This document shows positions 24,926 to 37,549 of a stretch of 64,000 nucleotides of DNA, piece after piece; within the stretch, counting starts at the first letter, position 1; every line of letters begins with the position of its first letter. The notes beneath the pieces are model-generated. The model saw only the letters and a program-made list of their open reading frames with translations, did no database searches and was not told the origin of the DNA. The DNA comes from Anoplopoma fimbria (taxonomy: Eukaryota > Chordata > Actinopteri > Perciformes > Anoplopomatidae). The stretch lies in assembly GCF_027596085.1 (NCBI RefSeq), contig NC_072458.1:847001-911000 (forward strand), read 5' to 3'. Both the position numbers and the translations under genes were made by a program.

Positions 24926-27148
24926 CACCTATATAGAAATTGTCATACATTTTGTCAGTAACTGAAATATTTCTGTTGGCCAATGCTGTATCAACATGAA
25001 TACCTTATTTCAGCATCAGAAACGTTAATACCTCTGCTGGAACCTAGTCACAGAGCTAACAAACTTCCTTCTGAGATGCTTTGGCTTCCATTAGTGTTTG
25101 AAGTTAATCTATTTATGACTTTGGATGTGAAAGGGAGCCAAGCAAAAAAACACCCAAACTCTCTTCTCTAAGGACCGGATGTCTTTAGTTCAAGGGCTGG
25201 AGACGGCCAAAAGGAGCCTTAAGACTTGGCCAAGGTTGCCTGTTGACACCTGCCTGCTAATTGCCCAGGGCCTGCATGGGCATGCAACCTGCTTTCAAAT
25301 GCAAAACTGCACTTTAAGAGATTACAGAGACACACCTGGAATACATATTACCATTTAGCATCACCCAAGACTTTTCTCTCCGTTTATCAACCCAGATAGT
25401 ATATCCTGGCTAAAGTGTGCGCACGCACGTCCCAAACAACCACTTAGTGCATACTTTAGCATGCAAAAGCACACATTGACTTGCACCAGCAAAAGCAGCT
25501 GCATTAATACTTTGACAAGGAAATACAAAGAGGATGTAGGAGCATCTGCAAGTCTTCCAGGGGTTCTGTAGATAATTACAGCAAGTCATAAAGCACATAC
25601 GAAACACATACCACAGCAAGTGTCTGACTAAATCAATATCAGCATGCTTCTACCACAGGGTGTTTATAATCAAATCAATATGCGCAATATCAGTGTTGTG
25701 TATCTCAGCTGTAACCTCAGTGCTGTCTATGTTTGTTATAATCTGCTCAGTTAACCATCTAGGAAAACCAACAAAGGTGCCTGTGAAGAGTGTATGCATA
25801 AAGCCATCCTCAAGGCGGGTAGGTTTAGAACCACAATTACCGTCTCAACATCGCTGAGAGGTTTGTTCCAGGTCTACAACCCCCAAAAACAGACAGTGGA
25901 AATGTAAATCAGCTCTGAGTCGGAGGCTTTTTGGCTAATCGAACTGTCCGCCAGGTAAACGAGGCACACCAGGAGTTTAGGATATTTCTGACAGTCGATG
26001 GTGGCAGGTTTAATGAAAGCGTTGGCTCATTAACATAGGGCTCAGACGGTGGCCCTGTGCTATCCCTTCCAGGCTCGTTATCTCAACAACAATCCACAAC
26101 ATCCATGGCTAATTAGCTTCAGCACACAATAAAACTTCTCACATTTTGAGAGATCATTAGAACAGTTTTGTTTTTGGAGGTTGTAAGCATGTTATCAGCG
26201 GGTCTACCGATAAAAAGCTGGCTGCAGCTTCACCTAATTTCTCCGACTTAATGATGGATCCTGGAAGAGCAAAATGTTTTAGTTGGAGCAAAAATAGGAT
26301 GGGGTAAAGCTGTATATCTTGTCCATACAAATCTATGACTTTGGCTATAACCAAAGTTAAACTTGTTTGCGGTGCATGGGTTACAATATAAGCAGGTTTG
26401 ATACAAACCATGCACTAGCCTGTTTGTATGTAAACCATAAACTGACTATGGTATAAACAATACCTGATGAAATTGATTGATGACATATCTTTAAATGTGG
26501 ATGGAGCAGCTACAATGTTAGCATAGCCTAGGACTAATGAATCCGAACCTTTAATCCATTCAGAAAACAAGCATTTTTAAAGTTGCTTGCTTGTAATCTT
26601 GCTGACAAACCTGCATGAATTCAGACTTTTACAAATCGGCATCATTTTGTAATTATCTCAGCATCCTTTTTAATCTGTTTATTGCAATTAAATCACAGCA
26701 AAATCTGTTTTATTTTGGTTTCATACCGCTGTGGTATTTTCCCTCCAAAATTTATTTGAGTGAAATACTCAAGGAATTTCACCAAGCAACTCCAGATGAT
26801 GTTATGAACCCAGACACAATGGTTTTTGGTTTTCCGATGTGTCTGGTACTTCAGTGTCTACACTCCTTGAGTTCATATCGTACCTTTGTGTACTCAGCAG
26901 CGTTTCGACTGTGCTCACAGCCCAATTCAAAGTCAAGTTACACTTTTGTTACACACAAAACAAACTCGAAGCTTAAAAAGATGCTTCAGGTTGGAGCGGT
27001 TTGAGTAAAGCACGAGTGAAATGTGAAATATTACGTGACCGGTGTATAGAGTTGTATTTGTACACTACATCATTCTTCATCTTGTTTAAAACCATTGAGT
27101 GTTTCAGAATCTGGATTAAAGGTATCTATCTTTCATCAAGGTGTAGGC

Positions 27149-27150
<2 letters not shown>
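24926..27150. other. non-coding interval without recognisable features
   Basis: Unique, moderately AT-rich DNA. The plus-strand frame at 26615-27001 has no family resemblance and no splice or codon support. No transposon is recognised. Confidence 0.5.
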
Positions 27151-27184
<34 letters not shown>

Positions 27185-27188
27185 CAGG
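27151..27188. repeat. (GCA/CAG)n trinucleotide repeat, 38 bp
   Basis: About twelve CAG units with one CAA interruption near the 3' end. It translates as poly-Gln or poly-Ala in plus-strand frames that lack other support as protein-coding. Confidence 0.97.
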
Positions 27189-28176
27189 ACGGTGCCTTTC
27201 ATTTGGCATCTGTCTGCGTGTATTCTCTCTTACATCCTCTCTCTCGCTTTCATATGCATCAGTGGTCCTTGCAATTAGTTTAGATTATCTAGACCCCGCT
27301 GTGGGGAAGCCAGCATCAGCCAAAACCTTTTGCAGCGGGGAGGTCAGAAGATCTGTGGTGAACAGAAGCTTGCGTCAACAAGGACATGTCTTTTTTTGTG
27401 TCTTAAGCGAGTGTGTCTGTGTCTGTGCGTGTGGTGTGTGTAGCTTGCCCAAGCAGAATCATTCGGTTAGAACACATGACAGAAAGACCTGTTATCCTCC
27501 ACCGACCTTCTTCCCTCACATTGTCCTGGTCATTAAGAGTGTCAGAGGTTTTAACGTTGACCTCTTCGCCCTCACGGAGAAGATATGCTCGGAATCAGTG
27601 CGCAAGATCAATGATGGTGCGAGACAGTGAACAGAGAGAGGGCAAATAGAGAAAGACAGACAGTGAAAGGGAGAGATAGAGAGAGAAAGTGCTAAGCTGA
27701 TCGATTCCCTCCTAACATGGCCTAGTAGTATTGATTGTAGTGTAAGTATCTGCCTCGCTGTGGCTTACACTGAAGCCCACACAGCATCGCTGCAATGGTC
27801 CACTGATACACAATAGAAATAGTTTTTTTCACTGAGGCATTGACACCAATCCAAATGTTTTGGTTTGAAAAGAGATTTTTACGGCCTTGATACGGCACGC
27901 TTGCCCTCATATGTACACGTTCACAAATGTACAAAGTAAATCATTCGACACATGGGAGTCTGGATGACACGGGGGGCCTATTATCCTTTCAAGTCCACAC
28001 CCACTCACGCTTGTTTCTTGTTTTCATCTGAGAACTGTGTTTGTGTGCGCACATGAATGTGTATGTCCTTTGAGCCACTCACTTGAAGGGATTTTCTTGG
28101 TTTATGATCTCAGTACAAAATCCAAACAAGCTAAACAGAAGTGAAGACACAAGAGAGCAAATGCGAGAGAGAGAGA

Positions 28177-28196
28177 GGGTGGGGTGGGGTTGGGGG
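28177..28196 (+). other. G-quadruplex motif (G3-T-G4-T-G4-TT-G5)
   Basis: Four G-runs separated by loops of 1, 1 and 2 bases on the plus strand, directly after a short GA repeat. Loops this short generally give very stable quadruplexes. Confidence 0.7.
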
Positions 28197-28264
28197 TACA
28201 GAGGAAGATCTGCGCTGGAAGAGAAACAGAATGCAGGTCAGGCCACGAAAGATTACTGCATGAA

Positions 28265-28400
28265 GGTGGTCTAGGCAGCACAGCTAATTACGCGTGACAT
28301 TACTGAATAAGCTGTTCCGCTTGCTACATTTTATTAAAGGGGGTAAGAGGCTGCACGCCTTAATTCATTATTCATTGATTTTAATGGATATTTCACAGTG
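28265..28400. promoter_or_regulatory. candidate conserved non-coding element
   Basis: High-complexity sequence with dense homeodomain-type words: GCTAATTACGCG, CATTTTATTAAAGG, CTTAATTCATTATTCATTGA and TTTTAATGG. No repeat or coding signature. Conservation was not tested. Confidence 0.35.
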
Positions 28401-30840
28401 AAAAGACAAGAGCAGAGAAACTGTCCACTTGGTTCAAATGTGGCCTTCAAAAATTTTGTATTTCCAGGTAATCAACCTATTGATTCTGAGGAAAAAGAGG
28501 AATTAGGGAAGAGGGTTTTGTTCAGTACAAGGCATTGACTCAGACCTCCAGCTGAGTGAGTTGTGATTCTAATCCGTTCATTTGTTTTCATCCCTCCCTA
28601 GAAGGAACTTGCCAAATATGTTAGACTATCCAGACATGTCAACTGATTCTACAGTGTTGTTTTTTCAGAGCAAAGAACTCTGACTTTGTCCCGGATAGTT
28701 GTGAAAAAAGTACTTACATAAGCCCTTATATACATATACAGTCTACATCATTCACAAACACGCATGTTTGCTTAATCTTCGTGCACACATTCTCAGAGAT
28801 GTTAAAGGCATATACAGAACATCCCTGCACACATTAACTGAAGCCCCTCTGCAGGGGCGAGCTTTGGGAGCAGCTGTTTTTGTGCATCTCTGGGTTGCCA
28901 GTGTGAATTAGAGAGAAGGCTGCTCTGCCTCTTCTAAATGTTTCATGATGTTTACCAGGCTGTTTGTTCTGAGAGCAGATCAAGGATGGGCCACTCCCAC
29001 TGGCACCCACCAAAGGGGTGCAAAGGGGGTGAGTGAAGGAAGCTGGAGGTGGAAGACTGAATTTCTATAAGGCTGGATTGATGGTTGGTTGGATGGATGG
29101 ATTCAGTAATGGACCCTTAGATGGATTGATACAGGCATAACACCATCACATCTAATCTGTAATGCATGTGTGTTGCTGCTATTTGCAGCACCATGCAGAG
29201 TGCTTCTTAAAAGAGCTTGTTGCTTGAGTAAAAGGAAATAACATTTATTAGATGTGGTTATCGATCACAGGTTTTCATTATGCAGAACCTCACTGGCAGC
29301 CGGCCACATATCGTGAAAAACAATATTCAGCTTGCATTATCAGTGCATATGTTAAGAAGAATAATCAGAATGTGCAGCAGTGAATCTAAAATCAGTGCAA
29401 TCAGTGTAAACACAAACTGTTTGAAGGCATGTTCAAGGCTGACAGGCAATGCTGAGTGAAAGAGCCTTGTCAAAAGAGAAAGAGCTGTAAACCTTGATGT
29501 CTAGAATGAAGGTGAATTGATGGAAATGAATGAAAGAATGGGGACAAATATAAAACAAAACAAAGATGAAAGGCAAGGTTATAAGATCTAAATGACTTAC
29601 TTAGAACATACATAAAGAAGACTATTCAAATATGACTATATAGAGGTACAGATTCAGTACTTTTGGTGATTGGAGTTATGGAAGGATGATTACCTGGAAT
29701 TCCTACACAATATGGAATATACAGTAAGAGATTCAGAATATCTGTCGGATTCACAGTTCATGGATGGGGATGTTATGGCTGGGGTATGCTTGGAGAAAAA
29801 TAAATAGTACAACATGAAGGCATAAGGGTTTGAGGGCATTCCGAAAGGCCAAACGTGATAGCAAGGTGAAAAGCTGGACTTCATAGAGAGCAGCAAGATG
29901 AGGTAATTGTATAGATATGGGGAAAACAACTGACACTTTCAGATGGTCTCTTCTGGAAGACATTTATAGTGCCACACAGGAAAAGACAATTACAGCAACA
30001 GTTGTGTAATGAGTGATTAAAGAGAGCTTGAGAGAGAAGTTTAAACTGTGCTTACTGTCTAACCTCCTCACACCCAGCTGGGATTGCTGCGATTCTTAGT
30101 TTCAGAAAGTAACTGAAATTTTCTAAGGCAATCTACCCATTTCCAATGTAAGAAAGTGGTTAGTGAAGGGAGTTTCAGACATTTTCCAACCAAAGAACTA
30201 CATACAGCAACCGTATCGCCAGGCAATAACATCAATATTGAGCAACTATTCGTTGAGTAGTCTCCACTGGCCACAACAGTTTGAAATGTCATGGTTATGG
30301 CAACCAAACTATGGAGGGGATATCATTAACGCGTGTCTGACATAGCAAGGCTAGATGTATAACCGTTTTCAGTCTTTGATTTAAACTAAAGCAGCTCAAA
30401 CTCAATAAGATCCTGTCCCTCCTCGCTTCATAAAGAAGAAACTACTTCCTGCAACACGGAGGGAGTAAGGGAAAAAAGAACCGGTGATTCATTCAATATC
30501 GGAAAAAAATTGAATATCCTGGGCTACATACAGACCACAGGTTGCCCCATCTACCTTGGCCTTAACTCACCTCCCACGTGACACGTATGGCACTATAGGT
30601 TCAAGATGATAGGCCATTACGTGAAGTGGCACGGGGAATATAGTCTACCTTGCTCTTGTTCTCATATCTCATATTAAACAATGAAGGGGAACCCATTAGT
30701 ATTCCAGCCTGGAGTCTTATCTTTTATGCTCTTCCTCTTCTCTTAAGCTGCGACGTTGGGCAAATATTTCCTCCCTCCAGCACTTTCCATATTTCATCAT
30801 TTTCAGCCCCCCCGCACTCCCCCCCTTCTCCTTCCCTCGC

Positions 30841-31045
30841 TCCTCAGATGGCGTTTAAGACGATAATTGACATTCTCAGACAAGATCAGTGCTGACCTGG
30901 AAGCGAGTAAGGGGGACGTTTAGGCGGTGGCGAAGCTCACAATGCCTCCGCTGTTCTGCCGGTAATTACACCCAGGGCACGGAGATCGGCCGGCCGCTTA
31001 TTGAATTCATATCAAATAAGTCTTCGGAGAAAGAGCCGGCTGACG
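30841..31045. promoter_or_regulatory. candidate conserved non-coding element
   Basis: A high-complexity block flanked by pyrimidine-rich low-complexity DNA. It carries CGATAATTGAC, GGTAATTACACC, TTATTGAATTCATATCAAAT and GC-rich spacers. The contrast with its flanks is the main argument; there is no coding frame with splice support. Confidence 0.4.
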
Positions 31046-31910
31046 GTGTGGTGTAGCAATCCCACCATCCAACCACCCTTCCCCACCATCAACCGTCTGT
31101 CTTCCCTCTAACCCCCCTCGCAGCTCATCTACAACACAGTTTCTCCTGATTCACTTATTCGGTCGTATCTGCTCCCTCTTTCTTTTTTCTCCCCCCCTCT
31201 GTCCTACCCTGTCTCTATAACTTTCTGCTCATTGGAAGTCCTGTTGTCCTCTCTCTCCTTTACCCGTTATTCATTTTCTATCCACTTGGTCAAACCTCTG
31301 GAGTTCTGTTTCATTTTCTTTATCAGATCCTCATGCTGATTAACACTCCCAAAATCTGGAGTCTCTGTGTTATTCTCTGGTGCTCGTTCCCTGCTTTCCC
31401 CCTCTATCTCATCCTCAACTGCGTATCTACCACCACTCTGCATTTGTCCTCACCTGGCCTCTCGCTCCGCCACTTGCTATTTTCCTCACATGTTATTCTC
31501 AACTTCATTTTGTAATCATCACTCTGCATTTTCTGCATTCTCCACAACAGTCTGCTCTTTGCAGAGTTTTATTATTCCTTTTCAAAAGGTCACGATTGGC
31601 ACAGAGGACAACACAGATTGTATTGCTCTTCCCGCACACTCTAATAGCAAGTTATTCCAGGCTATTTTGCATTTTTGCTTTACTCTGACTCCAGTACCTG
31701 AAGAATACATGCTGTTATTTTGTCTGTTGCACTGCCGCAGTTTGTTCCTGGTCCAAGAGTTCTGCTGCCTGCCACTTGGGGGCGACATGACCATATGCTT
31801 CAAAGTATTAACTGATCTGCAACCGCAGGTCCACAGCCCCTGCTGCGCCTTATACACAGTCCACAGTCTCTGGGTAGCTGCACCAAACCATGGACTCCCA
31901 CCTCCTCCTC

Positions 31911-31933
31911 CTCCTCCTCCTCCTCCTCCTCCT
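31911..31933. repeat. (CTC)n trinucleotide repeat, 23 bp
   Basis: A short perfect CTC run within pyrimidine-rich DNA. Confidence 0.95.
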
Positions 31934-32109
31934 TTCCATCCCTCCTTCCTTTCATCCCCCCATTACCCACTCATGCACCCCCGCACTTCTTAAATCAGCT
32001 ACGATAAAAACAGATGTCGGATTGAAATGTCAGAAGTGTATCTCAAACTGCCAGAACATTAACCTGTTCACCCTTAGGTGCCTTGCTTTTCTCAGAGGGA
32101 CGAGGGGGG

Positions 32110-32520
32110 CTAAAAAACGGTTGGGGCTGGAGCAGAGGAGGAGGAGGACGTGGCAAAAAAAAAAAAAAAAAAAAAAAAGGAGAAAGAGAGGGAAGTAATG
32201 CCATTTATGAAGAGCCCTCATGGGTTACGGAGAGCAGGCAGATATACAGGCAAGCTGTGGGGGGGAAACAGACAGCGTAAGCAAAGTAGACAGAAAATAC
32301 TCCAGCGGCTAGGGGAAGGAGGGGGGGAGGAGGAGAGGAGGGAGTTAGTGAGAGTAATAAAGCAGAGAGACCAGAATGAGCAAGAGAAAACGAGTGGCAA
32401 GGGGGTCGAATGAACAGGAGACACAAAGTCAAAGAGAGGGGGAGGAAGAAGGAGGGGGAAAGGTGAGAGGTGAGTAAATACTAACGGAGATGTAAAAGGG
32501 TGAGCGGTAAAAGGTAAGGT
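32110..32520 (+). repeat. purine-rich low-complexity stretch with poly-A (32155-32178)
   Basis: About 400 bp strongly biased to A and G on the plus strand, including a 24-base poly-A. It gives Lys/Glu/Gly-rich translations without meaning. Confidence 0.85.
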
Positions 32521-33539
32521 TGGGTAGAGTCGCGTTACTTATGGTGATGGTGGCGAGCATCGATCTGGAAAGAGAGTGAGCGGAGATACAGAACGGAGTG
32601 GATATGTGCTACATCACAGCGGGGGTGATTTGGTTGATAATAGGCTGATAAAACCGCTGCCTGCTCTCAATGCCTGTCATAAATCTTTCATTGTTACCCT
32701 CTCCTCCTCCTCCTCCCCTCCTTTTTTTGTCATTCTTCACTTGTATAGCCATCTCATTGGCCTTCAGCCGTACAATACAACCATGGTTGAAACAGGCCAG
32801 AGATGCATTTTAAAATAAGCACCACAGGGGCGGGTGGGGGGAAACAATGGGTGAAGCCACATGTTCCTGCCAGCAATGGCAAAGGCCACTGTCTCCCAGA
32901 GTCAAAGTGGATGGGACTCGGGGGAAAAGCAGGGTGAAGCCTAGAGGATTCTTTGTAAATAAGCTGAGAAGGATATAACTGAAAAAAGGTACGGAGAAGA
33001 AATCCTTGACCTTGACATGTTTAACCCTAGTATTTGTTGAGCCACATCACTACTTAGACATCTCCTATATGCCCGCTGTGCTTCACCTGTCCTCTAAGAA
33101 AATCCTCTTCTTCATTTCCACCTACTGCACTTGACTCACCTCTATACCTCCCTCCCTTCTCCTCCTCTCATTCTCATGCCCGTCTCTTCCTTGACACGAC
33201 AATAAATCACAGGGGCCGAGAGGGTCTTGTTTGTGTTGGGGGGGGTAATTATATGTACCGTATGTAAGCTCTCAGACCGTGATGAATTAGCTGCCCCTAA
33301 ATAGGCCACTCCTGACTGACACAGTTGGCACAAGCATCAGCCACCATGAGACTATAGCTTCTACTTATCGAAAGAGGTAAACAGGTGAGAATGGAAAATG
33401 GTAATGCAGACAGGAGGGAGGAGAGGCAGATGTGGATGGTTGTTAGCTTCTGAAATGCAAGCTACTAGCTATGCAATCGACCACAACTTTCAGAGTCTGA
33501 AAGCATTAAGTATCTCTTCTCCTTTCACCACCTCAGGCC

Positions 33540-33700
33540 TTCAAACCATTATGGTGATTTAGTTCCGTCACAGTTCGTGCCCAGAGCACCAAACAGCGGA
33601 CCGACACAGTTAGCAGCTAGCTGGTTGATCAAACGCTAATTTTGGCTGAAGACAGAGAGAGTAGATACCAGCATCTCATCTACCATAGTTGTTAACACAA
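33540..33700 (+). repeat. possible teleost interspersed repeat fragment
   Basis: The words CAGTTAGCAGCTAGCTGG...AAACG and GAGCACCAAACAG resemble a common fish repeat ('ACAGTTAGCAGCTAGCTGGTGAA...'). Weak and short; boundaries are guessed. Confidence 0.3.
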
Positions 33701-33834
33701 GAGCATGGCAGGGTTGTTGCCCCAGTCTCTAACTCTACAGTCTGTTCAGATCTGGCTGTGTTGCCATATAACATATTATATAACAGCATTGACAAATTCG
33801 CAGAAAGGACACCTAAAGGAAGGGGGTAATGGAC

Positions 33835-33990
33835 ACATCCACATCGTGTCAAGACTACAACTTCTCACTAAACGTTGAGAAAACAAAGAAATTGTTGATT
33901 TGAGGAAGTCCAAACTGTTAGTCACCAGTTTATATTTACAATGTCCCTGTTGAAGTTGTGAATAGCAGATTCTTAGTAATCCCTGGGGGA
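33835..33990 (+). pseudogene. non-LTR retrotransposon reverse-transcriptase fragment (CR1/L2/Rex1-like)
   Basis: Plus-strand sequence reads CQDYNFSLNVEKTK, then after a frame change EIVDLRKSK, and then, after a short gap, VPVEVVNSRFLVIPG. Non-LTR reverse transcriptases of the CR1/L2/Rex1 group have, in the same order, W-C-x-x-N-x-L-x-LN-x-x-KTKE, I-V-D-F-R-K, and VE-x-V-x-S-F-K-F-L-G-x-x-I. The fragment is short, frameshifted and contains stops, so it is dead. The left flank is not recognisable and the right side stops where a putative MITE begins. Confidence 0.7.
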
Positions 33991-34810
33991 GTATTCACAA
34001 ACTCAGAGTGCTCTTAATTTAGCCTAAATCATTTTAGCAAGGAATCGTAGTTTATAAGCGAATTAGGAAACTTTTCAGAGCAGCTATGAGAAAAGAAAGG
34101 AACATAATATTTAACCTTACTGAGGAGGGGAGATGCACAGTGCTAGGTATGGCCAGTTCTTTTAAAAGAGGTGTGATTAGTTGATCACAAAAAAAATGTA
34201 CACCTTATTTATAAGCGGCAAAGAATAGACAGGGAAATTGACAGTCTCCATTCAGACATGGCATAATAATTAATACTATTGCATTTAATTAACATCTCTG
34301 TTGAATTAATTGTAACCCAGGCTGTAAACACAGCCTGGGGTAATTAGTAGCCTATACACATGCTTATGTTTATTTGCCATGTCTGTAATTTTAGTTGTTC
34401 ATCTTTTTTATATTAACAAGGTAAAAATGGCTTGCTTTCATAATTTTCCTTCATTTTTGGCCAGTCCATAAGTAGCTACGTTGGTTGGCATGTAAATCTA
34501 TAAACTAGCCGACACTGTTGCATTTTTCCAGTTGCCAAAAATCATTTCTGGCCGCTCTAGCGTTGGGTGGGAGATATGATCACATCTCTAATGAGATTGA
34601 CCACAAACGTTATCCTTCACAAGCTGACCTGTAGCATTTAATTAACTTACTGTGATTCAACATTTGGAGAATATTTCTCCTACCTCTTTGTCTTTCTGCC
34701 ATTTTTCTCCTCCGCTTAAGAAACTCTTAAGCCTCTTAAACGTCCTCCTCCCTACTCCTAACACATTTTAACCTTTGGAGCTCTGAAGGGCTAAAATGCT
34801 TTGTGAATAT
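33991..34810. mobile_element. possible hAT-like non-autonomous DNA transposon
   Basis: The left end reads GTATTCACAAACTCAGAGTG and the right end, reverse-complemented, ATATTCACAAAGCATTTTAG. They share TATTCACAAA, and the right end resembles fish elements starting with ATTCACAAAGCATTTTAGG. The interior is non-coding and includes a perfect 10-bp hairpin at 34316-34339. I see no clear 8-bp target duplication, so the boundaries and class are tentative. Confidence 0.45.
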
Positions 34811-35830
34811 ATTTTTTTTATTTTACTATGATTTTCTCTTAGATTTCTGGGGAAATTCTTAGAAAATGTCAGAATTCGTTAAAATTTTGACAAAAGGAGC
34901 AACTCTTTGTACTACGATGCAGCCCCTGGTCTCTAAATATCAGCTGTATGGCTAAAAGGGCACAACAGAGACTATACCTTCTGTGATAGCCACAAAAACC
35001 CTGGTCAATTTCTCATACCATAATGAGCATCCCTACTGGAAGCATACTTGTGAGGGGGGCAACCTGGCTTGACATGATGACAAACAAGTGAGGAGATCAG
35101 TAGAAACAGCTTAAAAAAAAAAAAAATCATAGGTCAACTTTTGTTCGAAGGGCCAAAAAACTATGAGAAACGAGACCTTTTTCTCAGAAGACATTTTGAC
35201 ATGTCACAGTGGGATAGGCCTGGTTCTGGAAATATGCATGTTGACTCACTTGAATAGAACAGAAACATTGTACGTGTAATTAGTAACAGCTGTGCTTTTC
35301 TTGTACAAGTCTGTACAGCAGCCCTCAATATTAGACAAAAATGGACCCTGCAACTAGATCACTTTAAGGTAGCTGTTTTTATTTCTATGTCAAAACTTTA
35401 CAAAGCAAATTTGTGCAGCAGCCACAGTGAAATAAGAGCAATCTGGAATGAAATTGATGTTTTACTGACCAACCTTCAGTCATGTACATGTGAGTTAAAT
35501 TCTCTCTATATGAATATAAAATAATGGCACCTTTTGGCCTTCATGTCTTTCAGTCATGAAACTATTTTAATAACCAATGTAGGTGGTGAGACAGAATGTG
35601 GTCTTCAGTTATTTAAACCAATCTTTAGAGAGATGAAAATCAATTTGAACATTCCCAAATGAATAGACATATCCATGGAAAACAATGCACGTGTTAAATA
35701 ACATAACTAAACTTGTCACAGTGCAACTGCATCGAACATTTCATGACTTTGTTAAGATAAACCCAATTTCTGAATTGACCTCGGAACCAAATCGGCTTTC
35801 AAACTGTTCCACTTATCGCACAAGAATGGA
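34811..35830. other. non-coding interval without recognisable features
   Basis: AT-rich sequence; no exon, microsatellite or identifiable repeat. Confidence 0.5.
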
Positions 35831-35839
35831 AGGAGTCTA

Positions 35840-35960
35840 TGTTTGTATGTAATCAAAAATGTATGCATGTGTGTATGTACGTTTGCATGCATGTTTGTCC
35901 TTTCTCGACAAGCATTCAGCCGATCGACCTAACAGTTTGCGGGTGTTTGAGTGAGCTCTA
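35840..35960 (+). repeat. teleost interspersed repeat (TTTCTCGA...CCGATCGAC type)
   Basis: ATGTATGT-like words are followed by TTTGTCCTTTCTCGACAAGC, ATTCAGCCGATCGACCTAA and GCGGGTGTTTGA. This matches a word series common in fish genomes (TTCTCGA-AACC-TTCATCCGATCGACTT...GGCGGGTGT). Class unknown to me. Confidence 0.5.
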
Positions 35961-37439
35961 GAGATCTAGGGGGCATATTTATTAGTAATGCATCATGTAC
36001 ACACTTTAGTGTATTAACTGTTACACCGCCAAACTGCATGTTGGGTTACAGCACGCGCTCACTTGCTCGCTTCAATAATGTTATTCATATTTAAGAGTAG
36101 TGTTGCTAGTGCATGAAGTATTTATTGAACTGCATTAATAATATATCACACTGGAAAGAAAATGATGTCTCGTCACTGACTGCTTTGCTTGCCTGCAGAA
36201 ATAATCGATGTAAGTGGATTTTCTAGGAAGCTTCTGGAAGTTTTTAGTGCCAAACAATATAAGATACAGTTGATGTTTTGTAATAGCTGAGGCTTCAGTG
36301 AATTAGCATTCCTGGCCTCTTGCATAGAAAAAAAAAAGTTTCATTGACTTCCAGCCAATAAAGGAAGACTCCAGTCTGCCTTTAATGGGATTTAAACAAA
36401 GACGGAAGTGGGGTTGAGGTAGAATATCCCGCTTTTCCTGAGTACCCTCCGCTCCATGCCAGCCATTGTCAAGTGATGTTCAGTGTGTTCCAAACACCAT
36501 GACAGAATGCTCTATCGCTTGGTGTCAGCCAGCCAGACAGCGGCAGGGAGGAGAGGGAGCAGGAATAATGCGGCTGGACCGAGGAATACGAAATGAGGGA
36601 GGAGGGAGAGACGGAAGAGGGGCTGCGGGTGAGGGCAGGGAACGACGCAAGTAATGAAAATACATTTATCTTATGGCATATGAATAATCTTTTTTGCCAT
36701 CCCCACACCCTCCAAGCCCCCCCCATGCATAATGTTTTTCTTCATCACTGGCAAAGGTGCCTGTGCATATAGCTGTGTGAGAGTGAGATGCAAAGAAAGA
36801 AAGGAGGGGAGAAAGGGCGAGAGGAAATGCCTTGCGGACATAGATGGCAACCTCAATGTGTCTGGGAGATACAGTACATATGTGCACACGCAGCTGGACA
36901 TTCCCTAATGCGGCAGATGTGAGTTTTATTTATGGACGTTCCGATGGTCACCATAACAATGTGACACATGGTGGACATTTTTCTCTTTAGAGGCTGTCCA
37001 CATCGGCATACAATTTGTCACACATGCATGCGCACACACATTCTGACATTGAGGTCAGGGTAATTTATTTGCGGGTGCAGTTTTATGTTTGGCATATGTG
37101 TGTTATCTTGTGGTGTGTTTAAGGGACTTGCTGGCGTTGTTGACTTTGTCAGTGTCATTCGTATGGTGCTAAATCGGTTTCATTTTTACCTTGAGGATGG
37201 ATGTCTTTCCTCTCGTCCTGTCTCCTTGGCTGTGGCACCTCTGTCCCTCATTGTCTTTCGCCTTATCCTCCCACCATTCCTGCTCTCTCTTTTCTCACTT
37301 TCTCCCTTTTCTCGTTGTCTCATTGGCACAGGCCTACCCTCTCAGTGGAGGTGTGTGCAGATCCAGCTGGTGTGTGTCATGCTCTGCTGCTTGGTACTGC
37401 TCAGTAATGGCTGGCTGCAGTGGCCAATAGAGCAGCTGG

Positions 37440-37459
37440 ACACACACACACACACACAC
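37440..37459. repeat. (AC)n microsatellite, 20 bp
   Basis: A short perfect AC run. Confidence 0.95.
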
Positions 37460-37537
37460 CACAGGCGAGGGGAAAGTCTTCCCAGAGACCCACTATTCAT
37501 TCCCTGCATTACCATATTGCCTGTCTCTCAGAGAGAA

Positions 37538-37549
37538 GGGGGGGGGGGG
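37538..37549. repeat. poly-G run, 12 bp
   Basis: Twelve G in a row. Confidence 0.9.

Noticed and set aside
30560..30630. Minus-strand donor GGGAG|GTGAGTTAAG with a short open frame
   Set aside because: No convincing acceptor and an upstream stop; no similarity to known proteins.
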